In this document: positions 33,917 to 42,149 of the stretch, one piece after another | How positions within the stretch are numbered: the first letter of the stretch is position 1 | Layout of the letters: every line of letters begins with the position of its first letter | Assembly: GCF_023955655.1 (NCBI RefSeq) | Contig: NZ_JAMXHT010000004.1 | Location: forward strand, 186,001-250,000 | Direction: 5' to 3' | From: Ralstonia soli | GTDB taxonomy: Bacteria > Pseudomonadota > Gammaproteobacteria > Burkholderiales > Burkholderiaceae | DNA: 64,000 nt | Program-made: the position numbers and the translations under genes | The notes under the pieces: generated by a model | What the model was told of the DNA's origin: nothing | Database searches by the model: none | Seen by the model: the letters and a program-made list of their open reading frames with translations, nothing else

Positions 33917-34987
33917 GTGGGAAGCAGCATCAAGGATGTGGCCTCGCATGCCGGCATCTCGATCGCGACGGTGTCGCGTGCGGTCAATACGCCGGAACGG
34001 GTGAGTGCGTCGACGCTCGCCCGCGTGCAGGCCGCCATGGACGCGCTGCAATACCGTCCGAATGCGCTGGGCCGCCAACTGCGCGCCGTACGCACCGGCT
34101 TGCTGGGTGTGGTGCTGCCGTCGCTGTCCAACCCGGTGTTTGCCGAATGCATGCAGGGCATCGAGGAAGCCGCGTCCGTCACCGGCCAGCGCGTGATGCT
34201 CATGACCACCGCCTATGACCGCGAGCGCGAAGCCCGCGCCATCGAAACCATGCTTGAGCAACGCGTCGACGGCCTGATCCTGACGGTGGCCGATGCGGCC
34301 GCCAACCCGCACCTCGATCGGCTGGACGCCGAGCACGTGCCCTATGTGCTGGCCTACAACGAAACCGCCGGCCAGGCACGCATTCCCGGGCGATGCAGCG
34401 TGACGGTCGACAACCGCGCCGCCGCCCGCGACGCCATCCGCGCGTTGCTGGAACAGGGGCATCGGCAGGTCCGCATGCTGACTGGCACGCTGGCGGCGTC
34501 TGACCGCGCGGCGCTGCGCCACGACGGCTATCGGGAGGCGCTGGAAGCTGCCGGCATCGCCCCGCAACCGCCCATCGAAATCGACTTCAACGCCGACGCC
34601 ATGCTGCCGGCCGAACTGGCCCGCTTGCTAGCGCCGCCGCGTCCGACCGCCATCTTCTGCAGCAATGACCGCCTGGCGCTGCTCACGATCCGTTCGCTGC
34701 GCGAAATGGGCCTGCGCGTGCCTGAAGACGTCAGTGTGGTCGGTTTCGACGGCTTGGCGATGGGGCAGTGGCTCTCGCCCACGCTGGCGACGGTCGCGCA
34801 GCCGCATCGGCGCATCGGGGCGGATGCCGCCCAGGCGCTGGCCCGCCGCATCGCCGGCGAGGTGGTGCCGTCGATCACGTTGCCGCACCGGCTGCTCGCG
34901 GGCGGCACGCTGGCCAAGGCGCCGGCCGAAGCCCCTCTCTCCGTTGTTTCTTCCCTCACGTCTGATACGCAAGGAGCGTCTCGATGA
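33917..34987 (+). CDS. LacI-family transcriptional repressor
   Basis: A GTG start with GGAGG upstream gives 356 residues. The N-terminal helix-turn-helix (SIKDVASHAGISIATVSRAV) and hinge NALGRQLRAVRTG are followed by a periplasmic-binding-protein-like effector domain with DGLILTVAD and VSVVGFDGLAMGQWLSPTLATV. Its stop overlaps the start of the transporter binding-protein gene, so it is the first gene of the operon it probably represses. LacI regulators commonly sense the transported compound or its breakdown product. The ligand is unknown. Confidence 0.93.
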   Translation: MGSSIKDVASHAGISIATVSRAVNTPERVSASTLARVQAAMDALQYRPNALGRQLRAVRTGLLGVVLPSLSNPVFAECMQGIEEAASVTGQRVMLMTTAYDREREARAIETMLEQRVDGLILTVADAAANPHLDRLDAEHVPYVLAYNETAGQARIPGRCSVTVDNRAAARDAIRALLEQGHRQVRMLTGTLAASDRAALRHDGYREALEAAGIAPQPPIEIDFNADAMLPAELARLLAPPRPTAIFCSNDRLALLTIRSLREMGLRVPEDVSVVGFDGLAMGQWLSPTLATVAQPHRRIGADAAQALARRIAGEVVPSITLPHRLLAGGTLAKAPAEAPLSVVSSLTSDTQGASR

Positions 34988-36015
34988 AACGTCTCGTTCA
35001 ATGGCTGCGTGCATGCGGCCTCGTGGCTGCTGGCGCATTGGCTGCCGCCGCACCGGTGCAGGCTCAGCCGGCCGGCCAGCAGATCGCCATCTGCTACAAC
35101 TGCCCGCCGGAATGGGCCGACTGGGCCAGCCAGATCAAGGCCATCAAGGAAAAGACCGGCATCACCGTGCCGTTCGACAACAAGAACTCCGGCCAGGCCA
35201 TCGCGCAGATGCTGGCCGAAAAATCGCACCCCGTGGCCGATGTGGCCTACCTGGGCATCACGTCCGCGTATCAGGCCAAGGAGAAGGGCCTGGTCGCCAA
35301 CTACAAGCCCAAGCACTGGGACGACATTCCCGCCGGCATGAAAGACCCGGACGGCGCGTTCTTCTCGATCCACTCCGGCACGCTGGGCTTCTTCGTCAAC
35401 AAGGATGCGCTGGAAGGCAAGCCCGTGCCGCGTTCGTGGAAAGACCTGCTCAAGCCCGAATACAAGGGCATGGTCGGCTACCTGGACCCGAGCAGCGCCT
35501 TCGTCGGCTACGTAGGCGCCGTGGCGGTCAACCAGGCGCTGGGCGGCACGCTGGACAACTTCAGCCCGGCCATCGAGTGGTTCAAGCAACTGAAGAAGAA
35601 CGCGCCGATCGTGCCGAAGCAGACGGCCTACGCCCGCGTTGTGGCGGGTGAAATCCCCATCCTGCTCGACTACGACTTCAACGCCTACCGCGCCAAGTAC
35701 AAGGATCACGCCAACGTGGAGTTCGTGATCCCGCAGGAAGGCACGATTGCCGTGCCCTACGTGATGAGCCTGACCGCCGGCGCGCCGCATGCGGACAACG
35801 CCAAGAAGGTGCTCGACTTCGTGCTGTCCGACGAGGGCCAGACGCTGTGGGCCAACGCCTACCTGCGCCCGGTGCGCGCCAATGCCATGAGCAAGGAAGC
35901 CGCGTCGCGCTTCCTGCCCGCCAGCGAATATGCCCGCGCCAAGACGGTCGACTTCAACAAGATGGCAGCCGGCCAGCAGGCATTCGGCACGCGCTATCTG
36001 AACGAGGTGCGCTGA
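34984..36015 (+). CDS. ABC transporter periplasmic substrate-binding protein (Fbp/PhnS-like)
   Basis: A 343-residue exported binding protein with a Sec signal ending near AAPVQAQ. The fold motifs FDNKNSGQAIAQML, ADVAYLGI, LLKPEYKGMVGYLDP and a C-terminal FVLSDEGQ belong to the family containing iron(III), thiamine and 2-aminoethylphosphonate binding proteins. The tyrosine ligands of the ferric-binding members are not obvious, so an organic anion is more likely than iron. The start overlaps the lacI stop by 4 nt. It delivers substrate to the two permeases and ATPase that follow. Confidence 0.9.
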   Translation: MKRLVQWLRACGLVAAGALAAAAPVQAQPAGQQIAICYNCPPEWADWASQIKAIKEKTGITVPFDNKNSGQAIAQMLAEKSHPVADVAYLGITSAYQAKEKGLVANYKPKHWDDIPAGMKDPDGAFFSIHSGTLGFFVNKDALEGKPVPRSWKDLLKPEYKGMVGYLDPSSAFVGYVGAVAVNQALGGTLDNFSPAIEWFKQLKKNAPIVPKQTAYARVVAGEIPILLDYDFNAYRAKYKDHANVEFVIPQEGTIAVPYVMSLTAGAPHADNAKKVLDFVLSDEGQTLWANAYLRPVRANAMSKEAASRFLPASEYARAKTVDFNKMAAGQQAFGTRYLNEVR

Positions 36016-36017
36016 GC

Positions 36018-36869
36018 ATGAGCACCGTCACCCGAACCACCTTGCCCGACGATGCGGTACTGCCCGCACGGTGGCGGGTGGCGCTGCTGGCACCGGCCGT
36101 CGCGCTGTTCTGCGCGTTCTGGCTGCTGCCGATGGCCGCGCTGCTGCGCGTGAGCGGCAGCGAGGGCGTGATTGCCACGTACACGGCGGCACTCACCACG
36201 TCGCGCTACCTCGGCAGCCTGTTTTCGACGGTGGTGCTGTCGGCGGCGGTCACGCTAGCCACGCTTGTACTTTCGACCATTGCGGGGCTGTTTCTTGTAC
36301 GCCACGACGTGCCGGGCAAGCGGATGATTACCGCCATGCTGACGTTTCCGCTGGCGTTTCCGGGCGTGGTGGTCGGCTTCATGGTGATCCTGCTGGCCGG
36401 CCGCCAGGGCCTGCTGGGCGATGTCACGCACAAGCTCATCGGCGAGAAATGGGTCTTCGCCTATTCCATCGGCGGCCTGTTTCTCGGCTATCTGTATTTC
36501 TCGATTCCGCGTGTGGTGCTGACGGTGATGGCGGCGGCGGAAAAGCTCGACCGCTCGCTGGAAGAGGCGGCGCGCTCGCTGGGCGCATCGTCTTGGCAGG
36601 TGACGCGCGACGTGTTGGTGCCGGGGCTGGCGCCCGCGCTCATCGCCTCGGGGGCCATCTGCTTTGCCACGTCGATGGGCGCGTTCGGCACGGCCTTCAC
36701 GCTTGCCACCGATATCGACGTGCTGCCGATGACGATCTATACCGAGTTCACCCTCAACGCAGGCATTGCGATGGCGGCGGCGCTGTCGGTCGTGCTGGGT
36801 GTCGTGACGTGGCTGGTGCTGGCGATTGCGCGCACAGCGAGCGGCAGCCCTACTGGAGCGGCAGCATGA
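36018..36869 (+). CDS. ABC transporter permease, subunit 1
   Basis: A 283-residue inner-membrane permease with about six helices and the ATPase-coupling loop LEEAARSLGASSWQVTRDVLVPGLAPALIASG of the binding-protein-dependent family. It starts 2 bp after the binding-protein stop. Longer frames reaching back to 35847 overlap the binding-protein gene in another frame and were rejected. It pairs with the next permease to form the channel. Its 3' end overlaps the next start by 4 nt, so the operon is tightly coupled. Confidence 0.92.
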   Translation: MSTVTRTTLPDDAVLPARWRVALLAPAVALFCAFWLLPMAALLRVSGSEGVIATYTAALTTSRYLGSLFSTVVLSAAVTLATLVLSTIAGLFLVRHDVPGKRMITAMLTFPLAFPGVVVGFMVILLAGRQGLLGDVTHKLIGEKWVFAYSIGGLFLGYLYFSIPRVVLTVMAAAEKLDRSLEEAARSLGASSWQVTRDVLVPGLAPALIASGAICFATSMGAFGTAFTLATDIDVLPMTIYTEFTLNAGIAMAAALSVVLGVVTWLVLAIARTASGSPTGAAA

Positions 36870-37660
36870 AGCGCGCGCTATCCCTTGCTCAGTGGCTCAT
36901 CACTGTCCTGCTGTGCCTCTTCCTGATCGTGCCGGTCGTCCTGTCGATGGCCGTGGGCCTGACGCGCAACTACATCCGCGGCTTCAAGAGCGGCTGGACG
37001 CTGGATTGGGTCGCGCAGGTGTGGGACATGTATCACGCGTCGATCTGGATGTCGCTGCTGGTGGCGCTGTGTACGCTGGTGATCGTGCTCGCGGCAGGCG
37101 TGCCGGCCGGCTATGTGCTGGCCCGCCGCCAGAGCCGCACGAGCCGCCTGATCGAAGAATTCCTGACGCTGCCCGTGGCGTTGCCTGGCTTGGCGACGGC
37201 GCTGGGGCTGATCGTGGCGTACGGCGGCTTTGGTAGCTTTCGCGAGAGCCTGTGGTTCATCGTGGTGGGGCACGTGGTGTTCACGCTGCCGTTCATGGTG
37301 CGCTCGGTGGCGGCCGTGGCGTCGGGGCAGAACCTGAAGACGCTGGAGGAGGGCGCCGCCAGTCTGGGTGCAACGTTCGCTCAGCGCTTTCGCACCATCG
37401 TGCTGCCGAATGTGCAGCCCGGCATCCTGGCCGGTGCGCTGACGGTGGTGACGCTCTCGGTGGGCGAGTTCAACCTCACGTGGATGCTGCACACGCCCGA
37501 AACCAAAACCCTGCCGGTCGGCCTGGCTGACACCTATGCGTCGATGCGGCTGGAGATTGCCAGCGCCTACACGCTGATCTTCTTCGTCATGATCGTGCCG
37601 CTGCTGGTGCTGATGCAGCGCTTTGGCGGTCTGCGCGTGAACAACGGAAAGGCTTCCTGA
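36866..37660 (+). CDS. ABC transporter permease, subunit 2
   Basis: A 264-residue permease with about six helices, beginning MKRALSLAQWLITVLL. The coupling motif is LEEGAASLGATFAQRFRTIVLPNVQPGILAGAL. The start is the ATG in the ATGA overlap with the first permease. The frame remains open far upstream (from 36071), but that part is antisense-like noise over the first permease. The stop overlaps the ATPase start. Together with the first permease it forms the membrane part of the importer. Confidence 0.92.
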   Translation: MKRALSLAQWLITVLLCLFLIVPVVLSMAVGLTRNYIRGFKSGWTLDWVAQVWDMYHASIWMSLLVALCTLVIVLAAGVPAGYVLARRQSRTSRLIEEFLTLPVALPGLATALGLIVAYGGFGSFRESLWFIVVGHVVFTLPFMVRSVAAVASGQNLKTLEEGAASLGATFAQRFRTIVLPNVQPGILAGALTVVTLSVGEFNLTWMLHTPETKTLPVGLADTYASMRLEIASAYTLIFFVMIVPLLVLMQRFGGLRVNNGKAS

Positions 37661-38733
37661 TGAACAACGAACCCCTTCATTTGGCACCCGTGCCGATCCG
37701 CCTGCGCGGCTGCGGCAAACACTTTGGCGGCCAACGCGTGCTGGAGTCGATGGACCTCGACATCGCAGCCGGCGAGACCGTCGTACTGCTCGGCCCCTCG
37801 GGCTGCGGCAAAACCACCACGCTGCGCATCGTCGCCGGGCTGGAAGCGCCGGATGCCGGTGGCACCGTGCATTTTGGCGACGAGGACGTCACCGCGCGCC
37901 CGATCGAGCGCCGCCGCGTCGGCATGGTGTTCCAGAACTACGCGCTGTTCCCGAACCTGAGCGTGCGCGGCAACGTGGAATACGGCCTGCGCATCCAGCG
38001 CCGGCAGAACGGCTTGTCTGACACGCAGATCAGCGCCCGTGCCGACACGCTGCTGGAAATGATGCATCTCACGCCGTATGCGGATCGTGGTGTGAATCAG
38101 CTCTCCGGCGGCCAGCGTCAACGCGTTGCATTGGCTCGCGCCCTGGCACCTGAGCCGCGCGTGCTCCTGCTCGATGAACCGCTCACGGCACTTGACGCCA
38201 AGCTGCGCGAATCCGTGCGCGCCGAGATGGACCGCCTGCTGCGCAGCCTCGGCATCACCACCATCTATGTCACGCACGATCAGGAAGAGGCGATGGCGCT
38301 GGCCGATCGCATTGTCGTCATGGACGCCGGACGCATCGCGCAGATCGGCACGCCGCGTGAGATCTACTTCCAGCCGGCCAACCGGCATGTGGCGGATTTC
38401 ATCGGCATCATGAACCGGCTCGATGGCCTACGACGGGATGGCGTGTTCGTCTGTACCGGCGGTCGCGTGCCCGTGTTGGGAGGTGAGGGCAAGGATGGAA
38501 ACGATGTGGTGTTCTTCCGCCCGGAAGATGCGGTGCTGGCCGATCCGGCGCACGCAGCGCTCAGGGGCACGGTGGAATCAGCTGTGTTTCTCGGCTTCCG
38601 CACCCGCGTGCGTGTGGCGGGCGTGTCGGCCACGCCATTGTTCATCGATGTGCCCGGGCGCCAGCACTTTGCGCCGGGCCACGCGGTCGGCTTCGACGTG
38701 CCCGCTGACCGCCTTCTGACTTTGCAAGCCTGA
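37660..38733 (+). CDS. ABC transporter ATP-binding protein (PotA/FbpC-type)
   Basis: A 357-residue ATPase with intact motifs: Walker A GPSGCGKTTT, Q-loop VFQNYALFPNL, signature LSGGQRQRVALARAL, Walker B VLLLDEPLTALDAK and switch histidine THDQEEAMALADR. The C-terminal portion after residue 240 is a TOBE-like regulatory domain (FFRPEDAVL...GTVESAVFLGFRTRVRV). It powers the importer encoded just upstream. The start overlaps the permease stop by 1 nt and its own stop overlaps the phosphodiesterase start. Confidence 0.94.
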   Translation: MNNEPLHLAPVPIRLRGCGKHFGGQRVLESMDLDIAAGETVVLLGPSGCGKTTTLRIVAGLEAPDAGGTVHFGDEDVTARPIERRRVGMVFQNYALFPNLSVRGNVEYGLRIQRRQNGLSDTQISARADTLLEMMHLTPYADRGVNQLSGGQRQRVALARALAPEPRVLLLDEPLTALDAKLRESVRAEMDRLLRSLGITTIYVTHDQEEAMALADRIVVMDAGRIAQIGTPREIYFQPANRHVADFIGIMNRLDGLRRDGVFVCTGGRVPVLGGEGKDGNDVVFFRPEDAVLADPAHAALRGTVESAVFLGFRTRVRVAGVSATPLFIDVPGRQHFAPGHAVGFDVPADRLLTLQA

Positions 38734-39581
38734 TGCATTTCCTGCAACTGACCGATCTTCATATCAAGCGGCCCGGGCGACTGGCCTACCGGCGCGTGGA
38801 TTCCGCCGACTATCTGGCGCGCTGCGTCGCGCATATCCTCGCCCAGGCTGAGCGGCCAGCGGTGATTGTGCTGACGGGCGACCTGGTCGATGCCGGTGCG
38901 CCCGAGGAATATGCGCACCTGCGCGCCGTGCTTGCACCGCTGGATGCCGCCGGCATTCGCATGCTGCCGGTACTCGGCAATCACGATGGCCGTGAGGCCG
39001 CGCGCGAAGCGTTTGCCGATTGGCTCGCGCCCATTCCGGCTGAGGCGCAGGACCCCAACGCCTTCCAGTACTGGACCGACATCGGCGACGTGCGCCTGAT
39101 CGCGCTCGACACGCTGGACACCGGCCACCCCGGCGGCCGCCTGGGCGTGCGGCGGCTTGACTGGCTGGCCGATACGCTGGCGCAGGAAACGCAGCGCCCC
39201 ACCGTCATCGCCATGCACCACCCGCCGTTTGCCACGGGCATCCGGCACATGGACGTGCAATCGCTGGCTGAAGACGACATCGCACCGCTCGCGCAGATCG
39301 TGCGTGCCGCCGGCAATGTCGAACGGATCCTCTGCGGCCATCTGCACCGCGCCATCGACGTGCGCTTTGCCGGCACGGTGGCGTCGACGTGTCCGTCACC
39401 GGCGCATCAGGTGGCGCTCGATCTTGATCCGAAGGGGGAACCCGGCTTTGTGATGGAACCGCCCGCCTACAAGGTGCATGCCTGGGTGCCGGGTCAGGGG
39501 CTGGTGAGCCATCTGGCGTATGTGGGCAACTTCGATGGCCCGCACCCGTTCTTCGAACCCGATGGGCGGCTGATCGATTAG
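38733..39581 (+). CDS. Cytoplasmic calcineurin-like phosphodiesterase (GpdQ-like)
   Basis: A 282-residue class III phosphodiesterase with a complete two-metal site: TDLHIK, GDLVDAG, GNHDGR, HHPPFATG and GHLHRAID. The pattern follows GpdQ, which hydrolyses glycerophosphodiesters, and more distantly CpdA, which cleaves cAMP. There is no signal peptide, so it acts inside the cell. It is the last gene of the LacI-controlled importer operon and overlaps the ATPase stop codon, which suggests that the imported compound is a phosphodiester or phosphonate ester. That substrate is inferred, not shown. Confidence 0.9.
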   Translation: MHFLQLTDLHIKRPGRLAYRRVDSADYLARCVAHILAQAERPAVIVLTGDLVDAGAPEEYAHLRAVLAPLDAAGIRMLPVLGNHDGREAAREAFADWLAPIPAEAQDPNAFQYWTDIGDVRLIALDTLDTGHPGGRLGVRRLDWLADTLAQETQRPTVIAMHHPPFATGIRHMDVQSLAEDDIAPLAQIVRAAGNVERILCGHLHRAIDVRFAGTVASTCPSPAHQVALDLDPKGEPGFVMEPPAYKVHAWVPGQGLVSHLAYVGNFDGPHPFFEPDGRLID

Positions 39582-39587
39582 TTCAGC

Positions 39588-39800
39588 CTAGACGGCCGTT
39601 TGCAGGATGGCGCGCAGTTCGCCCTCCAGCGCTTGCTTCTCGCGCTTGAGCCTGGTCAGCACGGGCAGGGCCGGTCTGGCCTTGGCGGATTCCATGTTGC
39701 GGACATGTTGATTCAGCGCGTCGTAGCGCCGGACCAGCCTGGAAAATTGGGCGTCTTGCGCCTTGAGCTGCGCGATGCGTTCGTGGCAATCGGAGAACAT
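39588..39800 (-). CDS. YdcH/DUF465-family small coiled-coil protein
   Basis: A 70-residue protein: MFSDCHERIAQLKAQDAQF, then a charged coiled-coil-like body and LKREKQALEGELRAIL. This matches the DUF465/YdcH family, which forms short helical hairpins of unknown role. AAGGAG lies 8 bp before the ATG. It converges with the phosphodiesterase gene, leaving 6 bp between stops. Confidence 0.85.
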   Translation of the reverse strand: MFSDCHERIAQLKAQDAQFSRLVRRYDALNQHVRNMESAKARPALPVLTRLKREKQALEGELRAILQTAV

Positions 39801-39921
39801 CCTGGCTCCTTGAAAAAGTGGAAAGCCATTGTCGTGTCACGCTTTTTCGATGGTCTTGAGTTGTGTTACCTAGCTCGTTGAAAACTGTGACGTGGCCGCT
39901 GGGGGCGGGTGTTTCCCAGGC

Positions 39922-39939
39922 TTGGAACTCGCTTCGCTG
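39922..39939 (+). promoter_or_regulatory. Possible sigma-54 promoter upstream of the E1-E2 operon
   Basis: TTGGAACTCGCTTCGCTG has GG and GC dinucleotides 10 nt apart (39924 and 39936), the spacing needed by sigma-54. The -24 half (TGGAAC) is close to TGGCAC; the -12 half (TCGC) is weaker than TTGC. A CAGCC-GAAA-GGCTG tetraloop hairpin lies downstream at 39971-39984. Moderate to low confidence. Confidence 0.3.
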
Positions 39940-40087
39940 CATCGCAAAAACGCAAGCGGAGCACTCGACTCAGCCGAAAGGCTGGGCTTGTTTTCGGGCG
40001 GGCAGCGTCTAGTGTGGAAAGAGAACGCACGCGGGCAACTCCGCGGCAGACGTCCCACTTCCACAAGAAGACGAGGGGGCTGCAGCC

Positions 40088-41173
40088 ATGACCACAGTCG
40101 GCAGCTTTCAGATCGATTTCCTGCAATACCTCGATCGTGAGGGCAAGCCGGTTCAGCCATTGCCGGCATTTGCACAGGACGCGCAGGCGCTGATCGCGCT
40201 GTATCGCGCCATGGTGCTCACACGCGCGTTTGACGCCAAGGCGGTTGCGCTGCAGCGCACGGGCAAGCTCGGCACCTTCGCGTCGTCTGTCGGGCAAGAG
40301 GCGATTGGCGTGGGGCTGGCGAGCGCCATGCGCCCAGAAGACGTGCTGTTTCCGTCCTACCGCGACCACGCTGCGCAATTGCTGCGCGGCGTCACCATGG
40401 CGGAGAGCCTGCTGTACTGGGGCGGCGATGAGCGCGGCAGCCAGTTCAGCGCCGTCCCAGAGGATTTTCCCAATTGCGTGCCGATCGGCACCCAGGTCTG
40501 CCACGCGGCGGGCGCAGCCTATGCATTCCAGTTGCGCGGCGAGGCGCGGGTGGCGGTCGCCATCCTGGGCGACGGCGGCACGTCGCGCGGCGATTTCTAT
40601 GAAGGCATGAACTTCGCGGGCGTGTGGAACGCGCCACTGGTGATCGTCATCAACAACAACCAGTGGGCGATCTCGGTGCCGCGCAGCCGCCAGACCGCTG
40701 CGCAGACGCTGGCGCAGAAGGCCATCGCCGCAGGTATCCCCGGCCTGCAGGTCGACGGCAACGACGTGATTGCCGTGCGGCAAGCCGCGCAAGACGCGAT
40801 CAATCGCGCAAGAGCAGGGGGCGGCCCCGCACTCATCGAAGCCGTGACGTACCGCCTGGGCGACCACACCACGGCGGATGACGCCACACGCTACCGCGAC
40901 TCCGACATCGTCAAACAGGCGTGGCAGACCGAACCCATCCTGCGGCTGCGCAACTACCTGACAAGCATCAACGCTTGGGACAAGGCTCAGGAAGAGCAGC
41001 TCGGGCGCGCGTGCTATGCCCAGGTGGAGGAAGCCGTGGCCGCGTACCAGGCGGTTGAATACCCGGCCCCCTCCGCGATGTTCGATCACCTGTATGCGAC
41101 GTTGCCCGCCGCGCTCGAATGGCAGCGCGCCATGGCGCTGGCGTTTGCTTCCAACGGGGCTGACCATGGCTGA
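40088..41173 (+). CDS. 2-oxoacid dehydrogenase E1 component, alpha subunit
   Basis: A 361-residue thiamine-diphosphate enzyme subunit. The ThDP motif is GDGGTSRGDFYEGMNFAGVW ending in INNNQW, preceded by the substrate-channel block SYRDHAAQLLRGV and followed by the phosphorylation-loop-like YRLGDHTTADD. The sequence resembles the PdhA/BkdA type found in Bacillus-like and branched-chain complexes rather than the AceE homodimer. With E1beta it would decarboxylate pyruvate or a branched 2-oxoacid. A GAGGGGG stretch lies 8 bp before the ATG. It is the first of a three-gene operon. Confidence 0.92.
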   Translation: MTTVGSFQIDFLQYLDREGKPVQPLPAFAQDAQALIALYRAMVLTRAFDAKAVALQRTGKLGTFASSVGQEAIGVGLASAMRPEDVLFPSYRDHAAQLLRGVTMAESLLYWGGDERGSQFSAVPEDFPNCVPIGTQVCHAAGAAYAFQLRGEARVAVAILGDGGTSRGDFYEGMNFAGVWNAPLVIVINNNQWAISVPRSRQTAAQTLAQKAIAAGIPGLQVDGNDVIAVRQAAQDAINRARAGGGPALIEAVTYRLGDHTTADDATRYRDSDIVKQAWQTEPILRLRNYLTSINAWDKAQEEQLGRACYAQVEEAVAAYQAVEYPAPSAMFDHLYATLPAALEWQRAMALAFASNGADHG

Positions 41174-42146
41174 CGTCAACCTGGTAGAAGCGGTGAACAT
41201 GGCGCTGGCGCATGCGCTGGAGCACGACCCATCCGTTGTGCTGATGGGCGAAGACATCGGCGTGAATGGTGGCGTGTTTCGCGCCACGGTGGGCCTGCAG
41301 GCGCGTTTCGGTCCGCAGCGCGTGATTGACAGCCCATTGGCGGAAACGGCATTGGCCGGCACCGCCATCGGCATGGCAGCGATGGGGCTGCGGCCCGTGG
41401 TCGAAATCCAGTTCAGCGGCTTCATCTATCCGGCGCTGGACCACGTGCTAAACCACGCGGCGCGGCTGCGCAACCGCACACGCGGGCGGCTGTCGTGCCC
41501 GATGGTGATCCGCTCCCCAAGCGGCGGCGGCATTCACGCTCCGGAGCACCACTCGGAAAACCCGGAAGCGCTGTTCACACACATTCCGGGGCTGCGCGTG
41601 GTGGTGCCGTCCTCGCCGGCGCGGGCGTATGGACTGCTGCTGGCCGCCATCCGCGACCCCGATCCGGTGATGTTCTTCGAGCCGACCAAGCTCTACCGCG
41701 TGTTCCGCCAGCCGGTGGAGGACGACGGCCAAGCACTGCCGCTGGACACCTGCTTCCTGCTGCGCGACGGCACCGACGTGACACTGGTGAGCTGGGGCGG
41801 GGCGCTGCAGGAAACCCTGGCCGCCGCGGATCGTCTTGCCGAAGACGGCATCGCCGCAGAGGTAATCGACGTGGCCACGCTCAAGCCGCTGGATATGGAC
41901 TCGATCCTGACATCGGTGGCCAAAACGGGCCGATGCGTGATCGTGCATGAGGCGGCGCGCACGTCGGGCTTCGGCGCAGAGATCGCTGCCAACATTGCAG
42001 AGCACGGTCTGTACTCGCTGCTGGCACCGGTGCAACGCGTGACCGGCTACGACGTGGTTATGCCGCTGCCCCGGCTCGAGCATCACACCCTGCCGAGCGT
42101 CGCGCGCATCATCGCGGCGGTCAGGAAAACAATGGAGGGCAGCTAA
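41166..42146 (+). CDS. 2-oxoacid dehydrogenase E1 component, beta subunit
   Basis: A 326-residue transketolase-like subunit starting at the ATG that overlaps the E1alpha stop by 8 nt. Conserved blocks are LMGEDIGVNGGVFRAT, IDSPLAETA, EIQFSGFIYPALDHVLNHAARLRNR, HAPEHHSENPEA and the C-terminal VVIHEA-like IVHEAARTSGF. It binds ThDP with the alpha subunit and carries residues that contact the E2 binding domain. A frame extending back to 41016 is in the shadow of E1alpha. Coupled translation implies equal subunit production. Confidence 0.93.
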   Translation: MADVNLVEAVNMALAHALEHDPSVVLMGEDIGVNGGVFRATVGLQARFGPQRVIDSPLAETALAGTAIGMAAMGLRPVVEIQFSGFIYPALDHVLNHAARLRNRTRGRLSCPMVIRSPSGGGIHAPEHHSENPEALFTHIPGLRVVVPSSPARAYGLLLAAIRDPDPVMFFEPTKLYRVFRQPVEDDGQALPLDTCFLLRDGTDVTLVSWGGALQETLAAADRLAEDGIAAEVIDVATLKPLDMDSILTSVAKTGRCVIVHEAARTSGFGAEIAANIAEHGLYSLLAPVQRVTGYDVVMPLPRLEHHTLPSVARIIAAVRKTMEGS

Positions 42147-42149
42147 GCG

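Noticed and set aside
33665-34567. N-terminal extension of the EgtB-like frame by 301 residues
   Set aside because: It runs antisense through the lacI gene and its operator, and the family starts at the ATG at 33664 with a good ribosome binding site.
36071-36865. N-terminal extension of the second permease by 265 residues
   Set aside because: It is the first permease gene read in another frame.
34984-38733. Ferric iron uptake system
   Set aside because: The binding protein lacks an obvious pair of iron-binding tyrosines, and the operon ends with a phosphodiesterase under LacI control.
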